A stretch of 53,057 nucleotides of DNA, taken from the NCBI RefSeq assembly GCF_003946275.1, contig NZ_RHNQ01000007.1:1-53057 (forward strand), given 5' to 3'. How positions within the stretch are numbered: position 1 is the first letter of the stretch; every line of letters starts with the position of its first letter. Below the pieces are notes generated by a model. It was not told where the DNA came from, searched no databases, and saw nothing but the letters and a program-made list of their open reading frames with translations. Positions 12,548-23,220 of the stretch are shown here, in pieces. The DNA is from Loigolactobacillus backii. Lineage in GTDB: Bacteria; Bacillota; Bacilli; Lactobacillales; Lactobacillaceae. A program made the position numbers and the translations under genes.

Positions 12548-14119
12548 TTATTTCCGACTTAAAAATTTTAAATACCGTCTTCCTAATGGTAACGCAAGCC
12601 ACTCACGAATACTAAATAAGTGACCAACAGTTGCTAACAAGACGAAAATAATACCGCCAATCAAAACGGCTAGCAGTGTTAGCAGGCCTGTCAGTAAGCG
12701 TCCGGCGGCCAATTCATTGATCAACCACCTTGTACTTGGCCCAATGAGCAACATCATCACAAAACAAATGACTACTAGTTTGAACATAAACTGCCGGGCA
12801 ACTAAAGCGCGGCGCAATTGATCGTCCGATTGCCACCAAATTAAGCAAAATGTCACCACCAACGCCATAACTGTCACGGCACTGGCACCAGTAATCCCCC
12901 ACCTAAAAGTGGCCCAGCGATTCAATAGCACCTTTACAATTATTCCCAGAAAAAGTGCAATTGTCGTCAGGTGGTACTGATTTTGACTCTGAAGAACACT
13001 ATTATAGGTACTGATTAGGGCAACAAAAATAATGCTGAGTAGGTATAAGCCAATTGCAAGATCCCCCTGAGTACTCCCAAATAGCAGCCGGTTAATACCA
13101 GGAATAAGCGCAATTAGACCTGCCGTTGCCGCAACTGATAACGCAAAGCTCAAATGAATCATCGTGCTGGCCGTTCGGTAAAAACTAGTTATTTGTCGTT
13201 GCTGCCGTGCCTTCGTTAAACTTGGTAACAACGTTGAAGAAAACGACGTGGCCACAACTAGACCAAGTTGAACTAATGGCTGCCCCCGATCATAAACACC
13301 CTTTAAACTTTTGGCCAGTCCTTGACTGACGCCACTAGCAACAAGCCCATTTTTAACGGTAAAGGAATCAACCAACTGTAACAAAATAATCATGGCCGAA
13401 AATAAACAGATCGAGCCACCTTCTAACAGAAAACGTTTCAGCAAATAACGGTAAGAAATAGTGGCATTGGCTCCAGTTAGTTTTGTTTGTTGCTGCCGAA
13501 CAAAATAAACCAAAACGCCCGCTGCGGCTAAAGCACCAAAAAGTGCTCCGCTCATTGCCCAACTACCCATTTTATAAACCGACCAGCCTTGTTTAACGGC
13601 CAAATAAGCGGCAATCAGGATAACGCCAACACGCACAAGCTGTTCGGCAACTTGGGAAATAGCCGTTGGTACCATCTCAAATGTCCCCTGAAAATAGCCT
13701 CGGCTAACAGCCAAATAAGGCATGGCGAGAAACATAAACGAAACGGTTAAAATAAGTGGTTTTAATTGACCATCCCCCATTGCCAACGCAATTTTTCCGG
13801 CACCCAACTGTAACCCTAAGAAAATAACGGCGGACAATCCTGCTAAAAGCAGTCGACTCTGTTTTAATACTTGCCGCCTTGCCAGTGGTGTCTTTTGTTC
13901 CGCAACTAATTTTGAAATAAAGACTGGTAGCCCCGATAAGGCAAAGGTCATCCCAATACCATAAATCGGATAAATCTGTTGATAAACGTAAAAGCCAGTG
14001 TTACCTACCAAATTTTGGAAAGGAACCCGGTAAATTGCGCTTAAAATTTTAGCAATCAGCGAAGCCGCAGATAAGATTAATGCACCGCGCATAACGTGCT
14101 TCATTTGCTGATTTTTCAT
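12548..14119 (-). CDS. MOP-superfamily polysaccharide/lipid flippase (SpoVB/MurJ-like)
   Basis: An integral membrane protein with about 12-14 TM helices, 523 aa. It belongs to the polysaccharide biosynthesis/MATE-like exporter family. The N-terminus AASLIAKILSAIYRVPFQNLVG and GFYVYQQIYPIYG are typical of Firmicute SpoVB/YabM-type flippases placed after mfd. The substrate is probably an undecaprenyl-linked glycan such as lipid II or another wall precursor; which one cannot be told from sequence. Its ATG overlaps the mfd stop by 4 nt, indicating translational coupling. Confidence 0.88.
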   Translation of the reverse strand: MKNQQMKHVMRGALILSAASLIAKILSAIYRVPFQNLVGNTGFYVYQQIYPIYGIGMTFALSGLPVFISKLVAEQKTPLARRQVLKQSRLLLAGLSAVIFLGLQLGAGKIALAMGDGQLKPLILTVSFMFLAMPYLAVSRGYFQGTFEMVPTAISQVAEQLVRVGVILIAAYLAVKQGWSVYKMGSWAMSGALFGALAAAGVLVYFVRQQQTKLTGANATISYRYLLKRFLLEGGSICLFSAMIILLQLVDSFTVKNGLVASGVSQGLAKSLKGVYDRGQPLVQLGLVVATSFSSTLLPSLTKARQQRQITSFYRTASTMIHLSFALSVAATAGLIALIPGINRLLFGSTQGDLAIGLYLLSIIFVALISTYNSVLQSQNQYHLTTIALFLGIIVKVLLNRWATFRWGITGASAVTVMALVVTFCLIWWQSDDQLRRALVARQFMFKLVVICFVMMLLIGPSTRWLINELAAGRLLTGLLTLLAVLIGGIIFVLLATVGHLFSIREWLALPLGRRYLKFLSRK

Positions 14120-17100
14120 TCATTTTCAACCTTTGTTTCTTCTTGAGTGAAAACCGCCAGCCCCTCTAAAAATTGGTTTAACTCTTTCATCCAATCCTTT
14201 TGCTGCATTTTCGGCTGAATAATCAGCGTGGTTACTAGTTTACCATCCGTCATTTTAACCGTCGCCCGTAATTTGGTTGCTGCTAAGGCTTTGAAAACAT
14301 CTTCTGGCTTAATCTTTTTGCTACCCTTTGGTGACAAAGTAACTTTAATTTGATCGTCAACTTGACGAACGCGTTCAACCAACGCACGATCAGCATTTAA
14401 TTTCAGCGCACCCACGTTTAAAAGATTAGTGACCTCAATTGGGTAATCACCAAAACGGTCAATCAAATCAGATTCCAATTCTTGTAGATCATCCTGATTA
14501 GCCATTTCCCGAACACGCTTATAAATTTCTATCTTCTGGCGCTCGTCTTCAATGTAAGCACCTGGCAAATAGGCCTCAACCTTCAAGTCAATTTCAGAAT
14601 CAGTCTTAACGACTTGCTTTTCACCACGTTTCTTAGCAACCGCCTCAGACAACATCTGTGAGTAAAGATCATAACCAACTGAATCGATGAACCCATGTTG
14701 CTGCTTGCCCAATAAATTACCGGCGCCGCGAATTGACAGATCACGCATGGCAATCTTAAACCCAGAACCAAGCTCGGTAAAATCTTTGATCGCAGCCAAG
14801 CGTTTTTCACTTAATTCGGTCAGTACTTTATCCTGTTTATACATAAAATAGGCATAACCAACCCGGCTACTTCGACCAACTCGACCACGCAGCTGATAAA
14901 GCTGTGCTAATCCCATGTGATCGGCATTTTCAACGAACAACGTGTTCACATTAGGCATATCAACCCCATTTTCAATGATGGTTGTGGTGACCAAAACATC
15001 ATAGCCACCGTGAACAAATTCATACAACGTGTTTTCCAATTGGGTTTCCGTCATTTTGCCGTGGGCATAGGTAATGGTCGCATTAGGCACTAAGGCCTGA
15101 ATATTCGCAACGGTTCGTTCAATATCCTCAACGCGATTGTGCAAGTAAAAGACTTGGCCGCCTCGATCAATCTCCCGTTGAATCCCCTCCCGGATTGCCC
15201 CAGCATTTTGTTCCATGACGTAAGTTTGGACCGGGTAGCGATTAGCCGGTGGTGTTTCAATGACCGACAGATCACGGACGCCTACCATTGACATGTTCAA
15301 GGTTCGCGGAATCGGAGTTGCCGTCATGGTCAATACATCAACGGAAGCACGCATTTCTTTTAAACGTTCCTTAGCCTTAACACCAAAACGCTGCTCCTCA
15401 TCGACAATTAACAGGCCCAGGTCTTTGAATTCAACATCCTTCGATAAAATACGGTGGGTGCCGACAACAACGTCAGCCTGACCACTTTTAATATTCGCTA
15501 AAGTAGCGTTAATTTGTTTACGCGTTCGAAAACGCGACATCAATTCTACTTGAACTGGAAAATTGCTAAATCGTTCCAGCATCGTATTGTAGTGCTGCTG
15601 CGCCAAAATGGTTGTTGGTACCAGAAAAGCGGCCTGCTTACCATCTTGAATCGCCTTAAAAATAGTGCGAATTGCAACTTCAGTCTTACCAAAACCGACA
15701 TCCCCAACCAACAAACGATCCATTGGTTTGGTTCGTTCCATATCGTGCTTAATTTCAGCGACACTTCGCAACTGATCATCCGTCTCAGTATAAGGAAAAG
15801 CATCTTCGAACTCTCTTTGGTAGGGATTGTCCCGTGAAAAGGCATACCCTTGTTCGGCCTCCCGTTTAGCGTAAAGTGCGATTAACTCATCGGCAATATC
15901 TTCAATTTTTTCTGAAACTCGCCGCTTAGTCTTAGCCCACTCGCCACCACCAAGTTTATTGATTCGTGGTGTTTTTCCTTCAGCGGAAACGTATTTTTGA
16001 ATTAAATTCAGTTGTGTTACCGGAATGAAAATCTTCGCGTTGTCCTGGTACAGCACCGTAATGTAGTCTTGATGCGCCCCGTCAACTTCCAACGTTTGCA
16101 TACCAACATACTTACCAATCCCGTGATTAACGTGAACAACGTAATCACCAGGATTTAGTTCGTTATAGCTCTTAATTCGCTCTGCGTTGGCCAACGTTTG
16201 GCGGCGAACACGCTTTTTGACGACCTGATTAAATAACTCCTTTTCCGTCACAATTGCTAGGTTAGCCTCTGCCAGTTCAAAACCATTTTGTAAGGTTGCG
16301 GCCACAATTTGGACAATACCGACTTCTAACTGATCAGGCTGGGCCAAAACTGCTTTAATTTTAAAATCGCGTAAAGTCTGACTCACCCGTTCCCGCCGTT
16401 CGTCATCACCGACCATGACAACAACCGTCCGTTTTTCAGTCTGCCACCGATCGACCTCTGCTTTGAATAAAGGCATTTGGCCAAAAAATTGCTGCATATT
16501 CCGATTTTGAACGTCAAAAATATGATCTAAGCGTAAATTGCCCATTCCTTTTTGAAATAATGAAAAATAAATGTGTGTGTGGTGACTTTTCCGCAACAAA
16601 CTGGCCAACTCATTGCCAAACGTCTGCGTGTGTAAAACCCGGTGTTGGCTTAATTCTTCAGTGAACCACTGGGCAGTATCGGCCGCTAGGTTTTTCTCCG
16701 TTTCGGCCATTCGCGGATAATCATCTAAAATCAAGTAGCCCGCCGCAACCAAATAATCGGCTAGAGTTGTCTTCTGACCATAAATCAAATCGCGGTAACG
16801 GTTCAGATCTTCAGTCAGATCACCCTTTTCAAAGGCAGTCAAAACGGGCGCAAAGTTAGTCTCCAATTCTTGCTGCTCAGTACTATCCTTTATTGTTGCC
16901 AGCTCAGCTTGGTAGGCCTTCCTCAATTTTGGGGCAGCCTTTTTCAATAGCTCTGCTGGCGCAACAAAATCAGTTGCCGGTAAAATCGTAAATTGTTCGA
17001 TGTTCTCCAAGCTGCGCTGCGTGCTGGCCTCAAAGTAACGCAATGAATCAACTTCAGTATCAAATAAATCAATTCGAACAGGATTTTCGGCGTTTAACGG

Positions 17101-17646
17101 ATAAACATCAATAATATCACCACGCATGGCAAACTCGCCGGGCTTACCGACCAATTGTTCCCGAGTATAGCCAGTAGCAACAAGTTGCCCCCGCAATTTT
17201 TCTAAATCAATTTCGCCACCAACCTTAACTGGAATTGCACTCTGTTGCCAGATTGCAACAGGCGGTAAGTATTGCCGCATCCCAGAAAGGGAAGTTACCA
17301 CAATTCCAGCTTCCCCCTGGGCTAAAAAGTTTAGTGCCTGAACACGTTCACTACGGTATTCTGGTGAACTCGTTGCAACTTGGGCGGCCATTACTTCATC
17401 AACTGGGAATAACTGAACGGATTCATCTGGTAATAGATTGGTTAAATCATCAACCAATTGACTGGCATTATAAGAACTATTTGTCACAACCAACAATGGC
17501 TGTTTTTTTGCCCGCACCAAACCAGCCAAGACCAGAGTTCTTGCGGAATCCTGTAGTCCGGTGACTAATTGCCGACTATCGGGCTTAATTTGGCCCAACC
17601 AATCACGAAAAGTTGGTGCTTGTAATAAAAGTTCCGTTAAATCCAT
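14116..17646 (-). CDS. mfd: Transcription-repair coupling factor
   Basis: An SF2 DNA translocase that removes stalled RNA polymerase at lesions and recruits UvrABC. The N-terminal UvrB-like domains occupy about 1-360. The RNA polymerase interaction/CarD-like module (GDYVVHVNHGIGKYVGMQTL) lies around 500-520. In the helicase, Walker A GDVGFGKT is at 648-655 and the DEEQ box at 749-752. A C-terminal TRCF domain follows. 1176 aa, full length. A weak AAAGGA site lies about 12 nt before ATG. It starts 9 nt after the pth stop and overlaps the flippase start. Confidence 0.98.
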   Translation of the reverse strand: MDLTELLLQAPTFRDWLGQIKPDSRQLVTGLQDSARTLVLAGLVRAKKQPLLVVTNSSYNASQLVDDLTNLLPDESVQLFPVDEVMAAQVATSSPEYRSERVQALNFLAQGEAGIVVTSLSGMRQYLPPVAIWQQSAIPVKVGGEIDLEKLRGQLVATGYTREQLVGKPGEFAMRGDIIDVYPLNAENPVRIDLFDTEVDSLRYFEASTQRSLENIEQFTILPATDFVAPAELLKKAAPKLRKAYQAELATIKDSTEQQELETNFAPVLTAFEKGDLTEDLNRYRDLIYGQKTTLADYLVAAGYLILDDYPRMAETEKNLAADTAQWFTEELSQHRVLHTQTFGNELASLLRKSHHTHIYFSLFQKGMGNLRLDHIFDVQNRNMQQFFGQMPLFKAEVDRWQTEKRTVVVMVGDDERRERVSQTLRDFKIKAVLAQPDQLEVGIVQIVAATLQNGFELAEANLAIVTEKELFNQVVKKRVRRQTLANAERIKSYNELNPGDYVVHVNHGIGKYVGMQTLEVDGAHQDYITVLYQDNAKIFIPVTQLNLIQKYVSAEGKTPRINKLGGGEWAKTKRRVSEKIEDIADELIALYAKREAEQGYAFSRDNPYQREFEDAFPYTETDDQLRSVAEIKHDMERTKPMDRLLVGDVGFGKTEVAIRTIFKAIQDGKQAAFLVPTTILAQQHYNTMLERFSNFPVQVELMSRFRTRKQINATLANIKSGQADVVVGTHRILSKDVEFKDLGLLIVDEEQRFGVKAKERLKEMRASVDVLTMTATPIPRTLNMSMVGVRDLSVIETPPANRYPVQTYVMEQNAGAIREGIQREIDRGGQVFYLHNRVEDIERTVANIQALVPNATITYAHGKMTETQLENTLYEFVHGGYDVLVTTTIIENGVDMPNVNTLFVENADHMGLAQLYQLRGRVGRSSRVGYAYFMYKQDKVLTELSEKRLAAIKDFTELGSGFKIAMRDLSIRGAGNLLGKQQHGFIDSVGYDLYSQMLSEAVAKKRGEKQVVKTDSEIDLKVEAYLPGAYIEDERQKIEIYKRVREMANQDDLQELESDLIDRFGDYPIEVTNLLNVGALKLNADRALVERVRQVDDQIKVTLSPKGSKKIKPEDVFKALAATKLRATVKMTDGKLVTTLIIQPKMQQKDWMKELNQFLEGLAVFTQEETKVENE

Positions 17647-17655
17647 AAACAGTAA

Positions 17656-18222
17656 CTATCCTTTCCGGTTGTATTGATTCATGATTTGCATAAAATCTGG
17701 CTCAGCCGTCCAACTTTCGACTGCCGCACTCGCTTTTTCGATACTCTCATCAATTAATGGCCGAACATTCTTGGCAAAGGGTGTTAACACCCAATCCACA
17801 ACTGTTCCCCGGCCTGGATGATCCGTTCCAATTCGAATTCGATTGAAATTGCTAGTCCTCAAATAGCTGATCATACTCTTAATCCCGTTATGACCACCAG
17901 CCGAACCATGTTGCCGTAACCGAATTTTTCCAGCCGGCAAATCCATATCATCATAAATAACCAATAGTTCGTCTAACTGCACTTGATAATAAGTCATTAG
18001 CGGCTTAACTGCCCGTCCCGAATCATTCATGTAAGTTTGGGGCTTGACCAAAAACACCTTTTCACCATTTAAAAAGAAAGTACCGTAATTGGCCTCAAAT
18101 TCATTTTTATTTAAAGTGACGTCGTGTGCCTTAGCAATTGAATCAATTGTCATAAAGCCAACATTATGTTTTGTTCCTGCATACTTTTTGCCTGGATTTC
18201 CCAGACCAACGATCATTTTCAT
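17656..18222 (-). CDS. pth: Peptidyl-tRNA hydrolase
   Basis: Releases peptide from peptidyl-tRNA that has dropped off the ribosome. GLGNPG (6-11), the catalytic His19 in KHNVGF and the DDMDL motif are all present. 188 aa. The start at 18220-18222 (MKMIVGLGNPG) has AAGGAG 8 nt upstream; a longer in-frame extension to 18312 lacks a ribosome site and is not conserved in the family. First gene of the pth-mfd-flippase-rqcP unit and divergent from ldh, an arrangement also known in Lactobacillus plantarum. Confidence 0.96.
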   Translation of the reverse strand: MKMIVGLGNPGKKYAGTKHNVGFMTIDSIAKAHDVTLNKNEFEANYGTFFLNGEKVFLVKPQTYMNDSGRAVKPLMTYYQVQLDELLVIYDDMDLPAGKIRLRQHGSAGGHNGIKSMISYLRTSNFNRIRIGTDHPGRGTVVDWVLTPFAKNVRPLIDESIEKASAAVESWTAEPDFMQIMNQYNRKG

Positions 18223-18420
18223 TAGTTCTACTCCTTTTTCAATCTTATAATTCCTATTTTGTGTTACCCACAAAAACTTATTGGCGCAAAACGTCCACTT
18301 GGTATTCGTCAAAAACCATGCCCTAAAAACACGGCCTTAATGACCTCGTTAGACACGAAAAAGGTACGTAAACCTAAAACGCACCACGTCATTTTTAACT
18401 TCAGTTATTTATCCCGGACT

Positions 18421-18429
18421 ATTATAGCA
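18421..18429 (-). promoter_or_regulatory. Putative extended -10 promoter for pth-mfd
   Basis: The minus-strand sequence TGC-TATAAT is a perfect extended -10; no good -35 is visible. It lies inside a GGACTAT...ATAGTCC inverted repeat. The implied 5' UTR is about 190 nt. The rest of the pth-ldh gap (18223-18556) shows no gene. Confidence 0.45.
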
Positions 18430-18483
18430 TAGTCCGTAAATTTTCCCCGCTAACAAAATTATTCCTTAATATTTTTTCAAAGA

Positions 18484-19528
<1,045 letters not shown>

Positions 19529-19545
19529 TTAACTATTCAATCCGT

Positions 19546-19578
19546 AAGAAGCTTGGGCCTATACCTAAGCTTCTTTTT
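19546..19578 (+). terminator. ldh terminator
   Basis: The stem AGAAGCTTGGG with CCTAAGCTTCT is followed by TTTTT. Confidence 0.88.
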
Positions 19579-19756
19579 CTGGCCTACATTACTTCGGTCC
19601 ACCTTCAAATAGTCGCCTAAACATCGAAAAAATGGTGCTTTTTTTCATTTTTAAAGTGATCGTTACTAAAAATTAAGGTCAACTGTCTTTTCTTTCCGGC
19701 CTTTTTTGGGTAGAATAGGGAAAGTTACTGGTCACCATCATAGGAGGGACGACCAC

Positions 19757-21121
19757 ATGAAAAATCGTAACCGCATTTTAGCGGTGAGCTTAGTTGTCGT
19801 TATTTTACTTGGCATTTATATTGTCAAAGGAATGCAGTACCGCAATACTTTTCTACCGCGAACTAGTGTCGCTGGCTTAAGTATTGGCGGTAAAACAACA
19901 ACGCAGGCTAACACAGCACTTAAAGAACATTTTCATAATCAAAGTTTTACTTTTATGGATGGTACTAAAAAAGTTGGATCATTTAAAGGTAAGGACGCCG
20001 GGGTAACACCAAACTTCAAGGACAGCTTAACAACATTACAGGCTAGCCAAAATCCTTGGCTGTGGCCACTACACCTCCTCACTGGTGGTAACGTCAGTGC
20101 CGATCAAAGTCTGGATTTAAATAATCAGACTTTTAACCAATTTTTTAATACAACTAACGAACAGTTAAACAAAGGGCGTAAAGCGAGTCAAGATGCAACC
20201 GTTGCTAAACGCAGCAATGGCTTTGTTGTCACTAAGGCCGTTTATGGTAATCAATTAGATAGTGCCAAATTAAAGACGAGTATTAAAACTAGTTTGACTA
20301 GCGGTAATACAACGGTGCAACTTAAGAATGATTACAGCAAACCAACCGTTACTGGTTCGGCAACCCAATTAAAGACCGCAAAAGCCAAATTGGAAAAGAT
20401 TCATGCCGAAAAGATTACTTACAAAATTAATGGTAAAACACTGCAAGTCCCAGCAGCAACGATCTACGATTGGGAAACCTATAACAACGGTAAAATTGCT
20501 GTAGATACCGCTAAAGTTAAACAATACGTGGTTGGGCTAAATAATCGCTACGCCACTTACAATAAATCAATCGAATTCAATAGTACCAAGCAAGGCAAGG
20601 TTAAAGTGCCTGCCGGTAACTATGGCTGGAGTATTAAGACCAGCAGTGAGTCTGCGGCCCTAGCTAGTGAAGTTTTGAAAGAAAAAGATTTCACCCGCGA
20701 ACCCGTGACGGTTGGGATTGGTTACGGTAAGGATGGCATCGGTAATACTTACGTTGAGGTTGATAAATCTGCGCAACACATGTGGGTTTATAAAAACGGT
20801 AAATCGGTATTAGATACTGATGTCGTGACTGGTAAACCTGGCCAAGATACGCCATCTGGAGTTTACTTTGTTTGGAATAAGCAGCGTAATACTAAATTGA
20901 CCGGTAAAAATGATAATGGCTCAGCTTACTCTTCAGCCGTTAGTTACTGGATGCCGGTTGACTATACCGGTGTCGGAATCCACGATGCCTCGTGGCAACC
21001 AACATTTGGTGGCGATTGGTACAAAACACACGGTTCCCATGGCTGCGTTAACACGCCGCCAACAACAATGGCAAAAGTTTACGCCGATGTTGCTTTAGAT
21101 ACACCAGTGATTATTTTCTAA
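19757..21121 (+). CDS. L,D-transpeptidase (YkuD family) with peptidoglycan-binding domains
   Basis: A cell-wall enzyme predicted to form 3-3 cross-links or attach/cleave peptidoglycan stems outside the membrane. The start at 19757 (MKNRNRILAVSL) is preceded by AGGAGG. An earlier in-frame ATG at 19706 is unsupported. An N-terminal signal anchor lies at about 7-24. A long extracellular region with tandem putative PG-binding-4-like domains lies at about 40-320. The C-terminal YkuD domain has the catalytic motif SHGCVN, preceded by an upstream conserved His in GIHDASW. 454 aa. Monocistronic, ending in a strong hairpin terminator. Confidence 0.92.
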   Translation: MKNRNRILAVSLVVVILLGIYIVKGMQYRNTFLPRTSVAGLSIGGKTTTQANTALKEHFHNQSFTFMDGTKKVGSFKGKDAGVTPNFKDSLTTLQASQNPWLWPLHLLTGGNVSADQSLDLNNQTFNQFFNTTNEQLNKGRKASQDATVAKRSNGFVVTKAVYGNQLDSAKLKTSIKTSLTSGNTTVQLKNDYSKPTVTGSATQLKTAKAKLEKIHAEKITYKINGKTLQVPAATIYDWETYNNGKIAVDTAKVKQYVVGLNNRYATYNKSIEFNSTKQGKVKVPAGNYGWSIKTSSESAALASEVLKEKDFTREPVTVGIGYGKDGIGNTYVEVDKSAQHMWVYKNGKSVLDTDVVTGKPGQDTPSGVYFVWNKQRNTKLTGKNDNGSAYSSAVSYWMPVDYTGVGIHDASWQPTFGGDWYKTHGSHGCVNTPPTTMAKVYADVALDTPVIIF

Positions 21122-21155
21122 TAAAAATCACCTAAACCAGTCAATGAAGTTTCAC

Positions 21156-21209
21156 AAAAAAATGGCAGTAATGACTATCAGATTCAATTAGTCTTTACTG
21201 CCACTTTTT
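21156..21209 (+). terminator. Terminator downstream of the L,D-transpeptidase
   Basis: The stem TGGCAGTAATGACTA with TAGTCTTTACTGCCA is preceded by an A-run and followed by TTTTT, so it could work in both directions. Confidence 0.88.
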
Positions 21210-21338
21210 ATGGCCTAAAATCACGTTTTCCTTAAAATGGCGCCGTTCGACCACACTAATAATCGTTAATTCATTTTGCCAAGGCCCACTGCTAAACAAA
21301 TAATTAATTTGGTTAAGACTTTCTTTCGTGAAAAATTT

Positions 21339-21368
21339 ATGGCATTCACTAATAAACATCACTATACT
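21339..21368 (+). promoter_or_regulatory. Putative promoter for the small ORF and permease
   Basis: ATGGCA (21339-21344) is followed after 18 nt by TATACT (21363-21368). It is placed 35 bp before the 27-codon ORF. The -35 is a partial match. Confidence 0.45.
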
Positions 21369-21402
21369 CAATATAGAAAAAAGCTAAGGAGGAGTCGAAG
21401 CA

Positions 21403-21486
21403 ATGCTTGTCTACTTGTACCGCAAAAATAAGTCTCCGGGTCAAATCAGTGCACATTTAAACGCCGCACAAAAAGATTTGAATTAA
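21403..21486 (+). CDS. 27-codon ORF preceding an APC permease
   Basis: A short ORF begins with MLVYLYRKNKSPG and ends with AAQKDLN, followed by TAA. It has a strong AAGGAGG site 9-10 nt before its ATG and sits downstream of a plausible promoter. Its stop lies 16 nt before the permease ATG, whose own GGAGG follows directly. The N-terminal half is hydrophobic/basic and the rest could be an amphipathic helix. It could be a small partner protein of the transporter or a translated leader that couples translation. I do not recognise the sequence. Confidence 0.55.
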   Translation: MLVYLYRKNKSPGQISAHLNAAQKDLN

Positions 21487-21502
21487 CTCGGAGGATTATT
21501 TG

Positions 21503-23137
21503 ATGAAAGATGATGGATTAGAATTAGCGGGTAACCGCAATTTTATTAAGTGGCCAGTTGTTGCCCTTATGGATTTCGTAACCGTTATCGGTTTCGACGA
21601 TATTATTTATAATTTTCAAAATCAAGGTCTTGGTGTTGTTACATCATGGATCGTTATGCTATTTATTTACGTGCTTCCCTACTCACTAATGGTTGGTCAC
21701 TTGGGCTCGGTCTTCAGTCAAGAAGGTGGCGGTTTAACTTCGTGGGTTCGGGGAACGAGCGGTGACAAAGTTGGTTACTTCGCTGCTTGGTTCTATTGGG
21801 TTGTTGGATTACCATACATTGTCGACGTCGCCAATTCCGTGGTTGTTGCCTTTGGTTGGCTAATCAGCGGTAACGGTAACCTTGAAGCGTACATGTCAAA
21901 AGCGATGTTTGGTATTTTAACCACTGCTATTTTTATCGGTTTTATTTTCTTTGAGCATTTATTCAAAAACAAATCGCTGGAAATTATGAGTGTCATCGGT
22001 GGTGGTGCAATGTTTCTGATGACGGTCCTATTTGTTGTTATGACCATCACTTCCTTAGTTAAGGGATTCCACATTGCAACCCAACCGTTCACGCTAAAGG
22101 CCTTCTTGCCTAAAATTGATGGCCATTTTCTGACGACGCTAGGTTTACTAATTTTTGCCATGAACGGTTCTGAGCTGGCCGCGCCTTACGTTACCGATAT
22201 GAAAAATCCGCGCAAAGATTTCCCAAAGGCAATGATTATGATCGCAATCATGACCGCCTTTCTAACCGTTTTTGGTTCTTTTTCACTAGGTGTTTTCTTC
22301 AACGCGCACCACTTACCCAACGATCTCAAAATGAACGGTTCCTATTACGCCTTTCTTGCTCTAGGCCGCCAATTTGGCTGGGGTAAGATTTTGATGTATG
22401 TCTTTGCGGTTACGCAAGCAATCTATATGTGTGCCCAATTGGCGATCTTACTGGATGCTGGCACACGAGTCTTTCTTGGTGACATCAGCAAAAAATACAT
22501 GCCTAAGCAATTATCTAAACTTAATGCGGACGGGCTTCCGATCAATGGTTACTGGATGACCACCGCAATTTGTGCCATTATTATGTTTCTTGGTGGCTTG
22601 CTCCCCCAAATCAACGATATTTTCAATTGGTTATTGAACCTTAACGGGATCGTTTCGCCCTTTGCAACTTGCTTCTTATTTTGGGCCTTTATGATGGTTC
22701 GCCGGCACAGCGATCGCTACCCAACGCCAGCCTATACTTACATTAAAAACGATCACCTTGCCTTTATCGTTGGTGCTTGGATGTTTTTCATCACTTTCTT
22801 TGCTGCCGTGGCCGCGTTTTTCCCGACGGATGCTAAACCAGGGACAGCACTCTACGCCGATACCTTAATTATGAATGTCTTAGTCACACTGGGCCTGTGT
22901 GCGATTGGTCTAGTTATGCCCATCATTGCTCGCCGGCAGCGCAATAATAATGGTGCCGCCTATACAATTGGTCAATGGCTCATTATTTCACTCATTATTA
23001 TCATCGGTATCATACTTAGTTACACGATCTCACGGGTTACCGGTATTGCCCTATTACTCCGCCTACTCTACATTTTAATCGTTGATGCCCTATTAATTTC
23101 CTGCCTCACTTTTGTTGGCAGAAAAACTCGTGCCTAG
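21503..23137 (+). CDS. APC-superfamily amino acid permease
   Basis: An integral membrane transporter of 544 aa with about 12-14 hydrophobic helices. The N-terminal region (PVVALMDFVTVIGFDDIIYN, then the GGGLTSW loop and YFAAWFYWVVGLPYI) resembles the YjeM/GadC-type branch of the APC family. The substrate is not evident; glutamate/GABA or another amino acid is possible. ATG at 21503 has GGAGG 8 nt upstream. It follows a 27-codon ORF that may be co-expressed. No decarboxylase gene is adjacent, so a decarboxylation antiporter role is not supported by context. Confidence 0.85.
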   Translation: MKDDGLELAGNRNFIKWPVVALMDFVTVIGFDDIIYNFQNQGLGVVTSWIVMLFIYVLPYSLMVGHLGSVFSQEGGGLTSWVRGTSGDKVGYFAAWFYWVVGLPYIVDVANSVVVAFGWLISGNGNLEAYMSKAMFGILTTAIFIGFIFFEHLFKNKSLEIMSVIGGGAMFLMTVLFVVMTITSLVKGFHIATQPFTLKAFLPKIDGHFLTTLGLLIFAMNGSELAAPYVTDMKNPRKDFPKAMIMIAIMTAFLTVFGSFSLGVFFNAHHLPNDLKMNGSYYAFLALGRQFGWGKILMYVFAVTQAIYMCAQLAILLDAGTRVFLGDISKKYMPKQLSKLNADGLPINGYWMTTAICAIIMFLGGLLPQINDIFNWLLNLNGIVSPFATCFLFWAFMMVRRHSDRYPTPAYTYIKNDHLAFIVGAWMFFITFFAAVAAFFPTDAKPGTALYADTLIMNVLVTLGLCAIGLVMPIIARRQRNNNGAAYTIGQWLIISLIIIIGIILSYTISRVTGIALLLRLLYILIVDALLISCLTFVGRKTRA

Positions 23138-23220
23138 TGCATCGTAGCACTCATATTTAAAACCATTAGTTAATTTTCAGAACGCCAAAACTTAACTGGA
23201 ACAAGCCATAATAGATCAGA

